64,000 nucleotides of DNA from Phycisphaerae bacterium. GTDB taxonomy: Bacteria > Planctomycetota > Phycisphaerae > UBA1845 > Fen-1342. The notes below the pieces were generated by a model. It saw only the letters and a list, made by a program, of their open reading frames with translations, was not told the origin of the DNA and searched no databases. The position numbers were made by a program, and so were the translations under genes. Of the stretch, positions 52,112-60,044 are shown one piece after another. The first letter of the stretch is position 1, and every line of letters starts with the position of its first letter. The stretch covers positions 1 through 64,000 of the forward strand of contig JANQNU010000088.1 of the NCBI GenBank assembly GCA_028279405.1. Reading direction: 5' to 3'.

Positions 52112-53875
52112 ATTCCGCACAAGCGCATTCGCCGGGCGTTGCTGAGCGTCTCGGACAAGACCGGGATCGTCGCGTTCGCACGCACGCTTCACGAACAGCA
52201 CGGGATCGAGCTCGTGTCGACCGGCGGGACGGCACGCGCGCTCGTCGAAGCAGGTCTGCCTGTCACATCGGTAGAGTCGCTCACCGGCTACCCGGAAATG
52301 ATGGACGGCCGGGTCAAGACGCTCCACCCTGCGATTCACGCCGCCATCCTCGCGGACCGCGCCAATCCCGCGCACGTCGAGCAAATCGCTGCCCAAGGTA
52401 TCGAGCCGATCGACATGGTGGTCGTCAACCTCTATCCCTTCGAACAGGCCGACCCCGCCGAGACGGTGCTCGCGGACGCGATCGAGTTGATTGACATTGG
52501 CGGTCCCTGCCTGATCCGTGCGTCGGCGAAGAACCACACGAACGTGCTCGTCGTTTGCGAACCCGATGACTACGAACGTGTGCTCGCGGCCCTGGCATCC
52601 GCGGATGATGTTGCGATCGACGCCCTGCGTCCATACCTGGCGCTGCGTGCGTTTCGGCGAACGGCCCGCTACGACGCGCGGATCGCTGACTACCTCGAAC
52701 GTGTCGGGACTACAAAACCAGACGGCTCGGCGGAAGCGCCTCACAGCCAGCTGGCGATCGACGCCATCCGCCCGCTCGCAACGCTGAGATATGGCGAGAA
52801 CCCGCATCAGTCGGCAACGGCGTACCTACGGAACGATCGCGGGGGTCGACCGGCCGGTTTGTTCCGCGTGCTCGCCGACGATACGCGCGACTCGACCGCG
52901 CAGGTCGAGTTCTCGTACAACAACTACCTCGACGCGGATGCAGCGTTCGGCTTGGTCGCGGAGCTGACACGCGCCGACGCGAGCGGCGCGCTCCCTGCCT
53001 GCGTCTTCATCAAACACAGCAACGCGTGCGGCGTCGGACGCGTGTCGACCGTGCCCGACGATGCATCGAGATTGCATGACGCCCGGGTCGAAGCATATGC
53101 GCGTGCTTATCGAGGCGATCCGAACGCTGCCATGGGAGGCATCCTGGCGTGCAATTTCGCGGTCGATCGCGAATTTGCGCGGACCGTGTTGGAAACCTAT
53201 GATCGCTTCGGCAAGCCGATGCGAGAAGCGGGTCGACCGTACGCACCGGGTGGCTTCTTTGTCGAGGTCTGGATCGCACCCGCGTTCGAGCCCGATGCGC
53301 TGGCGCTGATCCGCGGTGAGGGGAGCGCAGCGCCGCTCAAGGAATGGGGACGGCGCGTTCGGCTGCTGCCTGTGGCAGACGCACTCAGTACACCGCTGCC
53401 GGCCGCGCAACAACTGCGCTCGCTTCACGGAGGCCTGCTGGCGCAGTCGCCTGACGAGCGCGGGTTGCAGGAGTCGGACTGGCAGGTCGTCACACGCCGT
53501 CGACCATCAGATACGGAAATGGCCGACCTACGACTGGCCTGGCTCGTCTGCAAACACACCAAGAGCAACGCGATCACGATCTGTCATGCCGACGGCCTAC
53601 TGGGCAACGGTGCGGGACAGATGTCGCGCGTGATGAGCTGTCGGCTCGCCACATGGTTGGCGCGCGAGAACGGCCACGCCGACAGCCTCGCGGGCAGCGC
53701 AGCGGCGTCGGACGCATTCTTCCCGTTTCGCGACGGTGCAGAGATTCTCATCGACGCGGGAGTTACGGCCTTGATCCAGCCCGGCGGGGGCAAGCGCGAC
53801 AGCGACGTGGTCGACCTGTGTAATGAGCGCGACGTCGCGATGATCTTCACCGGCACCCGCCATTTTCGTCATTGA
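52112..53875 (+). CDS. purH: Bifunctional AICAR formyltransferase / IMP cyclohydrolase
   Basis: 587 residues if started at the ATT at 52112. Catalyses the last two steps of IMP synthesis. The N-terminal MGS-like cyclohydrolase domain has RRALLSVSDKTG, STGGTARAL and GRVKTLHPAIHAAIL; the C-terminal formyltransferase domain has FIKHSNACGVG (KHxNPCG with Ala for Pro), RYGENPHQSA and the ending DAFFPFRDGAEILIDAGVTALIQPGGGKRDSDV. No ATG or GTG precedes the conserved N-terminus in frame: a TAG stands at 52103. Choices are the ATT with AAAGG nine bases ahead, or a TTG at 52139 that has no ribosome site and cuts into the conserved start. Confidence 0.93.
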   Translation: MPHKRIRRALLSVSDKTGIVAFARTLHEQHGIELVSTGGTARALVEAGLPVTSVESLTGYPEMMDGRVKTLHPAIHAAILADRANPAHVEQIAAQGIEPIDMVVVNLYPFEQADPAETVLADAIELIDIGGPCLIRASAKNHTNVLVVCEPDDYERVLAALASADDVAIDALRPYLALRAFRRTARYDARIADYLERVGTTKPDGSAEAPHSQLAIDAIRPLATLRYGENPHQSATAYLRNDRGGRPAGLFRVLADDTRDSTAQVEFSYNNYLDADAAFGLVAELTRADASGALPACVFIKHSNACGVGRVSTVPDDASRLHDARVEAYARAYRGDPNAAMGGILACNFAVDREFARTVLETYDRFGKPMREAGRPYAPGGFFVEVWIAPAFEPDALALIRGEGSAAPLKEWGRRVRLLPVADALSTPLPAAQQLRSLHGGLLAQSPDERGLQESDWQVVTRRRPSDTEMADLRLAWLVCKHTKSNAITICHADGLLGNGAGQMSRVMSCRLATWLARENGHADSLAGSAAASDAFFPFRDGAEILIDAGVTALIQPGGGKRDSDVVDLCNERDVAMIFTGTRHFRH

Positions 53876-53896
53876 AAATGATAACGCGCGTTTGAA

Positions 53897-53919
53897 CACT
53901 GGCAGACAAGCCGCCAGTG
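53897..53919. repeat. Intergenic palindromic repeat, family 1 variant
   Basis: One mismatch from the unit at 39552-39574. Confidence 0.7.
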
Positions 53920-53945
53920 GTGGATTTCGCATGAACACCGGGTGG

Positions 53946-53967
53946 CACTGGTAGCTTGCTACCAGTG
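53946..53967. repeat. Intergenic palindrome, family 1 relative
   Basis: CACTGGTAGC and GCTACCAGTG around TT: same CACTGG/CCAGTG ends as family 1 with a different centre. Confidence 0.65.
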
Positions 53968-54031
53968 TTCCGGGGGTGCTTGTGCAGTATTCGCTGAATC
54001 CACTAGCGAGTTGATCAAACGCACAGTCGCA

Positions 54032-54061
54032 ACACTGGCGGACAAGCCGCCAGTGCCACCC
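54032..54061. repeat. Intergenic palindromic repeat, family 1
   Basis: Identical over 30 bases to 39551-39580. Confidence 0.8.
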
Positions 54062-54206
54062 ACCCGACGGCGCTAGTGCGAGCCGCGAGCGCAAGCGAGC
54101 GGTTAATGGCGGGCGAGACGCCCGCCCCACCCTGGGCTTTCTCGGGATCGTTCTTACCGGGGCAGGCGGCGTAGACGCCTGCCTCAGAAAGGGAGCTTGC
54201 TCCCTC

Positions 54207-54229
54207 CGTCGCTTGCGCTCCGGGCTCGT
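54207..54229. repeat. Intergenic repeat, family 3, inverted
   Basis: Exact reverse complement of 39710-39732. A short unrelated hairpin (AGGGAGCTTGCTCCCT, about 54191-54206) sits beside it. Confidence 0.75.
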
Positions 54230-54308
54230 AGTAGTAGGTGTGCTTGGCTAGTAGTCGGTGCCCCGCCCAATCCTGAGGCGGGCGTCGGCAAGGGCTACCT
54301 CGTCAGTC

Positions 54309-54331
54309 CCCCACCCCTGGAAGGGATGGGG
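54309..54331. repeat. Intergenic repeat, family 2, inverted
   Basis: Reverse complement of 39601-39623 with one mismatch. The 520 bases from 53876 to 54396, between the convergent purH and protease genes, consist largely of such units and hold no gene. Confidence 0.75.
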
Positions 54332-54396
54332 CACCGCCCGCCCCACCCTAAAGCGCCGGACTTCTTGGCCGGCGAGCCGCGCTTCGCGTCGTCGCG

Positions 54397-57000
54397 TCAG
54401 TTCGACGCGGTGTATTGCACGTCGTCCGCGACCCAGGTGCCGCCGACCCGTGACCAGAGGCGCACCCAGATGGTTCGGCCGTCGGTGGGCATGTTGTTGA
54501 ACGTGTAGGACGTGTTGAGGAACATCTTGCGGTGCAGCAGGTCGCGGGCACCTTGACTGTTGCTGCCGATGGAGAGCCAGTATTCAGTCGCGCCGCCGCC
54601 GGCGGACCAGTTGAAGGTGACCGAAGCGCCGCCGAAGGTGGAGCCGCTGGTCGGGCTGGTGATGGCGCCGGCCTGCGCGCCGCCGTTGAACGCGGTGTAC
54701 GAGTAGTCGTTGAAGTACCAGAGGCCTTCGATGAGCGACCAGAGGCGGATATGGATCGTGCTGCCATCGATAGGCAGGTTGCTGACGGTCACCGAGGTTC
54801 CGGCGCCGCCCCAGCCGAAGTAGTTGCTGGCACCCTGGCTGCTTCCGGCCATCACATAGTAGCTCGTGACGCCGCTGCCGGCGTTCCAACTGAGGAGTTG
54901 GCTGACGCCGGAAAGTGTGGCCCCGTTGGTCGGACTGCTGACCGTTGCCGGTGTCGTGGGCACGTTCGCGGTGTTGAAGTTGTAATCGTTGTAGTGCCAG
55001 TCGGTGCCGATGCGCGACCAGATTCGCAAGTAAACGGGGTTTCCGTCGAGCGGCACGTTGTAGGCCACGTTGGTGCTGGTACCCATCGAACGGTGCAGCA
55101 CGTTGCGGGCCCCTGCACTCGTGCCGATCGAGACGTAGTACTGACTGACGCCTGTGCCCGTGGACCAGCTGAAGTTGATGGGATTGCTGCTGAGCGTGCT
55201 GCCGTTGGTCGGCGCGCTGAGCGTCGCGATCACGCCCGAGGGGTCGAATGCGGTGTACGAGTAGTCGTTGAACTGCCAGGCATCGCCGATGAACGACCAC
55301 AGCCGAACGTGCAACGTGCTGCCGTCGGTCGGCAGGCCGGCTGCGTTGACGCTGGTGGCGACGCCGCCCCACGCGAAGAGATTGCTGGCCCCCTGTTCGT
55401 CGCCGACCATGAGGAAGTACTGGGTGGCGCCGTTGCCGGCACTCCAATTGAAACTGGCCGAGGACGAGGTGAGTGTGGCACCGTTGGCCGGACTGGTCAT
55501 GGCGGCTGGCGTAAGCGTCGTGCTGTGGGCGGTGTAGGTGTAATCCACCGTTTGCCACCCGGTATCGGCGAAGCGGGTCCAGAGCCGGACGTGCAGTGCG
55601 CTGCCATCGGTCGGCAGGCTGCTGATCGTATGGCTGGTACTGGTGCCCATGTCCTTGTGGAGGTATTGCTGTCCGCCGACCGTCGAACCGATCGACAGAT
55701 AATACTGAACGGCCTGATTGCCGCTGGACCACGAGAAGGTCGTCGAGATCGAACTGAGCGTGCTGGCGGGTGTCGGCGACTGCATCGTGGCGTTGGCGTT
55801 GAGGCCGTTGACGGTTGCGGACAGGGCTTTAAAGGCGTTGATGCGTCCGCGTCCGAAGATGCGGTCGTCGCCGATGTTGCCGAGGTCGTCGCAGCTTTGG
55901 AACAGGATCGATTCGAGCTCGGAGATCGTCAGGCTTGAATCCTGCATGAGAATCAGTGCGCCGAGCCCGGCGGCAATCGGCGAGGAGTACGAGGTTCCGC
56001 TTCCGAACGAGTACGCACTGCCCATAGTGGTCGAGTAGACGCTCGATCCGGGGGCAACGATGTCGATCGGGTGGCCGAAATTCGAGAAGCTCGACTTGGC
56101 ATCGCTGCTGTCCGTCGAACCGACGAGAATGAAGGTGTCGGAGTCGGGATAGCTGTCGAGATTGGCGTTCTCGTTGCCGGCAGCCATGAACAGCAGCGCG
56201 TTGTTGGTGCGGGCGTACTGCCCTGCACTCTCGATCGTCGAACTCTCGAAGCCGGAGTAGCTGACATTGACGATTCGCGCGCCGTTGTCGACGCCCCAGG
56301 TAACGCCGTTGGCGAGGGCGCTGATGGTGGCTTCGCCGCCGGGGAGATTCGACGCCTTGATGGGGATGATCTGGGCGTTCCAGCAGGTGCCGGTGACGCC
56401 GGCGGAGTTGTTGCCGATCGCCGCGGCGCAGCCGGCGACGAACGTCCCATGCTGATTGATCGGCTCGACGTCGGTTCCGTTGTCGGCGGTGTTCTTGCCG
56501 GGCAAGATCAGCCGACTCGCGAGATCGGGGTGCGCCGTCTGAACGCCGGTATCGACGATCGCGATCTTGATCGAGCCGTCGCCGGTCTGGATGTCCCAGG
56601 CCTGCTCGGACTGGATCTTCTGGTGCTGCCATTGGTTGCTGTAACCGCTATCGTTGGGCACGGTGTCCGCGGGCGCAACCAGGTAATCGGGCTCGGCAAA
56701 GTCGACCGCACCGGTCGCCATCAGCGCCGCCGCGAACTGTTCTTCGGTCATTCCGCGCAAATCGACCTTGTCGAGTTCGACGCCCATGTTGTAGAGCTTG
56801 TCGTTGGGCTGTGCGTTGTGCAGCGTCAGGGTCCACGCTGCCTCGGCCATTTCGACGAAGTCGGCGTCGCGGCTGACCCGGTAGAGGATCTTGCCGGGAT
56901 CGCGGGGCGTATTCTCGTCCAGGGCCCATGCGGGCTGAGCCGCCACGATCAAGATCGAGAGGGCCATGAGCGATCGTTGCAAACAGTTCACGCTTCTCAT
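54397..57000 (-). CDS. Secreted subtilisin-like (S8) protease with five C-terminal repeats
   Basis: 867 residues from the ATG at 56998-57000, with AGGA seven bases ahead. Signal peptide (LQRSLMALSILIVAAQPAWA), then a propeptide-like part of about 100 residues. The protease domain has Asp in IAIVDTGVQ, His in NQHGTFVAG and Ser in GTSYSSPIAAG; the catalytic triad is complete. The C-terminal half is five repeats of about 85 residues, each with TFSWSAGxG-type opening, QYxLSIG and LHVRLWS motifs. Repeats 1, 3 and 5 share a LHK/LHR-M core while 2 and 4 share a WGG core. Likely extracellular; the repeats probably bind a surface. Confidence 0.92.
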   Translation of the reverse strand: MRSVNCLQRSLMALSILIVAAQPAWALDENTPRDPGKILYRVSRDADFVEMAEAAWTLTLHNAQPNDKLYNMGVELDKVDLRGMTEEQFAAALMATGAVDFAEPDYLVAPADTVPNDSGYSNQWQHQKIQSEQAWDIQTGDGSIKIAIVDTGVQTAHPDLASRLILPGKNTADNGTDVEPINQHGTFVAGCAAAIGNNSAGVTGTCWNAQIIPIKASNLPGGEATISALANGVTWGVDNGARIVNVSYSGFESSTIESAGQYARTNNALLFMAAGNENANLDSYPDSDTFILVGSTDSSDAKSSFSNFGHPIDIVAPGSSVYSTTMGSAYSFGSGTSYSSPIAAGLGALILMQDSSLTISELESILFQSCDDLGNIGDDRIFGRGRINAFKALSATVNGLNANATMQSPTPASTLSSISTTFSWSSGNQAVQYYLSIGSTVGGQQYLHKDMGTSTSHTISSLPTDGSALHVRLWTRFADTGWQTVDYTYTAHSTTLTPAAMTSPANGATLTSSSASFNWSAGNGATQYFLMVGDEQGASNLFAWGGVATSVNAAGLPTDGSTLHVRLWSFIGDAWQFNDYSYTAFDPSGVIATLSAPTNGSTLSSNPINFSWSTGTGVSQYYVSIGTSAGARNVLHRSMGTSTNVAYNVPLDGNPVYLRIWSRIGTDWHYNDYNFNTANVPTTPATVSSPTNGATLSGVSQLLSWNAGSGVTSYYVMAGSSQGASNYFGWGGAGTSVTVSNLPIDGSTIHIRLWSLIEGLWYFNDYSYTAFNGGAQAGAITSPTSGSTFGGASVTFNWSAGGGATEYWLSIGSNSQGARDLLHRKMFLNTSYTFNNMPTDGRTIWVRLWSRVGGTWVADDVQYTASN

Positions 57001-57234
57001 CGCTTGTTCCTGCAACAAGACGTCATCCAAGCGCGCGGTCCGCACGCGCCAGTCCGGCGTGGATCGGCCAAACGTATGCATGGGTTCAGTTGGTGCGGCT
57101 CGGAAGTGCTAGACGGGCATTGGCCGACGCGCAGGAATTGCCGATCGTTCCCGATCGGGCATAATGCGCGAATATCTTCCCAGACGTTGCGTAGCGACTC
57201 GGACTTTGGTGGAAGGCAGCAGTAGAGACGGATT

Positions 57235-57900
57235 ATGGGGCCGCTGGCGGTGATCTTCGATATGGACGGCGTGCTCGCGGACACGGCGGACCTGCACTAC
57301 CGAAGCTGGAAGACGCTCGCGGACGAGTTCGGACTGCCGTTCGATCGGGCCGCATACGACGGAATGCGTGGCTTGGGACGCGAGGAGAGCCTGGCGCGGT
57401 TTCTCGGCCCGTCGGCTACCCGTTTCGACCACGAGACCCAGCAGGACATCGTAGCGCGGAAACAAGCGGGGTTCCTGTCGCTATTGGCAGAGATGGGACC
57501 GAACGACGTCCTGCCCGGCGTCCTGGCCCTGCTGACCGCACTGCGGTCGACGGAGGTGCCGACAGCCGTCGGGTCATCGAGTCGGAACGCGGAAGCGGTT
57601 CTGGGTCGACTGGAGATCCGCAACTATTTCGACGTGATCGTCGATGGGAATGATGGTGTACCCTCGAAGCCGAACCCGGCCGTTTTCCTGCGTGCGGCAG
57701 CGCAGCTGGGGCAACCGCCGACCGGTTGCGTGGTCATCGAGGACGCGAGTGCCGGGGTCGAGGCCGCCCATCGCGCCGGGATGAAGGTCGTCGGGGTCGG
57801 ACCGGCCGAGCGCGTCGGAAAGGCTGACCGGAGGTGCGATTCGTTGACGGAAATCGACGTAGGCCAGTTGGCAGCGCTCCTGACGACGGAGGCCGGCTGA
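57235..57900 (+). CDS. pgmB: Beta-phosphoglucomutase-like HAD phosphatase
   Basis: 221 residues. HAD motif I FDMDGVLADT, with the cap motif GLGREESL characteristic of beta-phosphoglucomutase, motif II as VGSSSRNA, motif III Lys in PSKPNPAVF, and motif IV CVVIEDASAGVEAA. The enzyme interconverts beta-glucose 1-phosphate and glucose 6-phosphate, as in trehalose or maltose use, though no such genes are near. A phosphatase of related sugar phosphates is the alternative. It opens a co-directional run of seven genes with overlaps among most of them. Confidence 0.78.
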   Translation: MGPLAVIFDMDGVLADTADLHYRSWKTLADEFGLPFDRAAYDGMRGLGREESLARFLGPSATRFDHETQQDIVARKQAGFLSLLAEMGPNDVLPGVLALLTALRSTEVPTAVGSSSRNAEAVLGRLEIRNYFDVIVDGNDGVPSKPNPAVFLRAAAQLGQPPTGCVVIEDASAGVEAAHRAGMKVVGVGPAERVGKADRRCDSLTEIDVGQLAALLTTEAG

Positions 57901-57965
57901 TGCACATTGTCCGGACACGCGTCGGGGCCCCGGGACCCTGGCATCGTGGAGCGTGGTGGACCATA

Positions 57966-58388
57966 ATGGACATGGTCATGCCCGCACGTCTATCGTTCAT
58001 CGTGGCCTACGCGCTCATTCTTTCCTGCAGCGGATGTGCCCCCCGTACGACAGCCCGATTGCGATCGCCGGACCCGTTGAGCCGGGCTGCCGCGACCGTC
58101 ACGCTGGCGGAGACCGGGGACCTCGAGATGGTTCACCGGCTGGTCGACCTGCTCGAGGACCGCGACGCGGCGGTGCGACTGTATGCAATCGTCGCGTTGC
58201 GCAAACTGGTCGGTGACGACTTTGGATTCGTGTATTATGCGCCGTCGGTGGAGCGCGATCGTGCGGTGTCACGATGGCGCCAGGCATTGCGGACGGGCAG
58301 CGTGATCGTCCGTGCTGCCGACAAGGTCCCCCCGGGCGACGCGGTCGAGGCCGCGGACCCGCAACGCGCGGAGCGATCCGGGAAATGA
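57966..58388 (+). CDS. Small lipoprotein with HEAT-like repeat
   Basis: 140 residues from the ATG at 57966, which puts a lipobox (SCSGC) near residue 27; an ATG at 57900 overlapping the pgmB stop would add 22 residues before the leader. After the signal comes one HEAT/PBS-like helical pair: AAATVTLAETGDLEMVHRLVDLLEDRDAAVRLYAIVALRKLVG. The remainder is unremarkable. Function unknown; helical repeats usually bind protein. The stop overlaps the next start (ATGA). Confidence 0.6.
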   Translation: MDMVMPARLSFIVAYALILSCSGCAPRTTARLRSPDPLSRAAATVTLAETGDLEMVHRLVDLLEDRDAAVRLYAIVALRKLVGDDFGFVYYAPSVERDRAVSRWRQALRTGSVIVRAADKVPPGDAVEAADPQRAERSGK

Positions 58389-58849
58389 ACGCTGCCGACG
58401 TGCTGCAGTTGGAGTTTGCCAGCAACCCGGCCGAGTTGCCGGGCGTGCGCCAGTGTCTGCGTGACTGGACGGAGGCCCGCGGCTGGGAGGAGGCGCAGAT
58501 CTCCGAAATCGTACTGGCGGTCGACGAGGCACTGACCAACGTGATCCGTCACGGCTACGAGGGCCGCACCGATCAGCCGGTCCGGTTCTCGGCCGAAGGG
58601 ATCGTCGACCCGCGCGAAGGCGACGGCGTTTGCATCCGCATCCGGGATTTCGGCCGACAAGTGGCCCTGGATCAGATTTGCGGGAGAGATCTGGACGACG
58701 TAAGACCCGGAGGTCTCGGCGTGCATCTGATCAAGGCGATGACGAACAAGGCGACCTACGAGCACGCCGACGGCGGGGGCATGCTGCTGACGATGATCAA
58801 GTTCAAGACGCATACGGCAAAATCGAGCGAGGACGCCGGATCGCCATGA
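58385..58849 (+). CDS. RsbW/SpoIIAB-like anti-sigma-factor serine kinase
   Basis: 154 residues, the length of RsbW-type switch kinases. A GHKL ATPase fold with N box EIVLAVDEALTNVIRHGY, G1 box IRIRDFGRQV and G2 box GGLGVHLIKAM. Such kinases phosphorylate a STAS antagonist protein on serine, and in classic cases also hold a sigma factor. The STAS partner is the next gene, overlapping by four bases. No matching sigma factor gene is in this run; instead an MlaE permease follows, which suggests that this switch controls lipid transport or shares its promoter. Confidence 0.85.
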   Translation: MNAADVLQLEFASNPAELPGVRQCLRDWTEARGWEEAQISEIVLAVDEALTNVIRHGYEGRTDQPVRFSAEGIVDPREGDGVCIRIRDFGRQVALDQICGRDLDDVRPGGLGVHLIKAMTNKATYEHADGGGMLLTMIKFKTHTAKSSEDAGSP

Positions 58850-59190
58850 GCACTCCATCACTGACGATCGACATCGAGGCGCTGCGTGCGGGAGCCATCG
58901 TCCGGCTGCGCGGCGAGGTTGACATGGACTCCTCCCCCAACCTGCGCGGCCGGTTGCTGGAACTGGTCGACCAACGGACGGAGAAGGCAATCATCGACCT
59001 CAAGGAAGTCACGCTGATGGACTCGTCAGGGGTCGGCACACTGGTCGAGTTCAAACGCAAGCTCGCCAAGCTCGGCGGCGATGTCATCCTCGCGGCGCCG
59101 GGCGCGCGCGTGCGCAGCGTGCTGGAGATCACGCAGCTCGACAAGTTCTTCACGCTCGCGGCCACGGTCGACGAGGTGGCGGGCGAATGA
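58846..59190 (+). CDS. STAS-domain protein (anti-sigma antagonist or MlaB-like)
   Basis: 114 residues. A single STAS domain with KAIIDLKEVTLMDSSGVGTLVEFKRKL; Ser61 in the DSSG motif is the expected phosphorylation site of SpoIIAA/RsbV proteins. Between an RsbW-like kinase and an MlaE permease, both with four-base overlaps. It could therefore be either a classic antagonist or an MlaB-like subunit whose binding is set by phosphorylation. The sequence alone does not decide between them. Confidence 0.87.
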   Translation: MSTPSLTIDIEALRAGAIVRLRGEVDMDSSPNLRGRLLELVDQRTEKAIIDLKEVTLMDSSGVGTLVEFKRKLAKLGGDVILAAPGARVRSVLEITQLDKFFTLAATVDEVAGE

Positions 59191-60041
59191 GCGCTCACTC
59201 CACCGACCGGCCCTGGTGGTACCGCGGCCCGGAGGCAGTGGGTGCGCTCACGCGGCAGCAGGTCGACCGCAGCGTCGACGGCGTCCGCTACGTCGGTGGG
59301 GTCACGCGCCTGATCTGGGAAGTCGTGCTCCGCACCGTCAAGGGATTCCGCGGCCGAACCGGCGGTCGATTGCGCCTGTCGGCGATTGCGGCACAGATGA
59401 CGCGCGTCGGCGTCCGCAGCATCCCGATCATCCTGCTCGTCCAGATCTTCATCGGCATCATCCTGGCGCTCAATCTGGCTCCGACGCTCGACGCCTACGG
59501 CCAGCTCGAACGGGTCGCGGACGTGGTCGCAATCGCGGTGTTCCGCGAATTGGGCCCGTTGATCAGCGCCATTATTCTCAGTGGCTTTGCCGGGGCTGCG
59601 ATCGCCGCCGAACTGGGCGCGATGGTCGAAGGCGAGGAAATCAAGGCCCTGCGGGCACACGCGCTGGACCCGATTCGCTTCCTGGTCGCGCCGCGGGTGA
59701 TCGCGACAACGATCATGATGGTGGGCCTGACCGTGATCGCTGACGTCACCGGCGTGCTCGGCGGACTTCTGACAGCCGTGGGGATTCTCAATCTCGATGC
59801 CTGGGTATACATGGATATGACCCGCGCGGCGCTGCGACTGAACGACTATTACACCGGGCTCGCCAAGGGCGCGATCTTCGGCGCGATCATCGCCACACTC
59901 GCGTGCTACGAGGGGCTGAACGTCAAGGGCGGTGCCGAGGGCGTCGGTCGCGCGACCACCGTCACCGTGGTCAAGAGCATCGTCGCGCTAATCGGCGCCG
60001 ACGTGGTCTTTACCGCGATCTTCTACGTGGTGGGATGGTAG
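59187..60041 (+). CDS. MlaE-family ABC transporter permease
   Basis: 284 residues. After a hydrophilic start of about 70 residues come five to six hydrophobic segments with the MlaE hallmarks: QIFIGIILALNLAPTLDAYGQ, VAIAVFRELGPLISAIILSGFAGAAIAAELGAM, EGEEIKALRAHALDPIRFLVAPRVIA and ACYEGLNVKGGAEGVGRATTVTVV. MlaE permeases move phospholipids between membranes with MlaF (ATPase), MlaD and MlaB. None of the ATPase or MCE-domain genes is in the window, so they must be elsewhere. The ATG overlaps the STAS stop. Confidence 0.92.
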   Translation: MSAHSTDRPWWYRGPEAVGALTRQQVDRSVDGVRYVGGVTRLIWEVVLRTVKGFRGRTGGRLRLSAIAAQMTRVGVRSIPIILLVQIFIGIILALNLAPTLDAYGQLERVADVVAIAVFRELGPLISAIILSGFAGAAIAAELGAMVEGEEIKALRAHALDPIRFLVAPRVIATTIMMVGLTVIADVTGVLGGLLTAVGILNLDAWVYMDMTRAALRLNDYYTGLAKGAIFGAIIATLACYEGLNVKGGAEGVGRATTVTVVKSIVALIGADVVFTAIFYVVGW

Positions 60042-60044
60042 CGC

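Noticed and set aside
53876-54396. Repeat-rich gap considered as a CRISPR array
   Set aside because: Units differ in type and orientation, are not evenly spaced and have no unique spacers of constant length; no cas gene is present.
54532-57225. Plus-strand frames of 468 and 384 codons
   Set aside because: Opposite the subtilisin gene, which has a complete catalytic triad, signal peptide and ribosome site.
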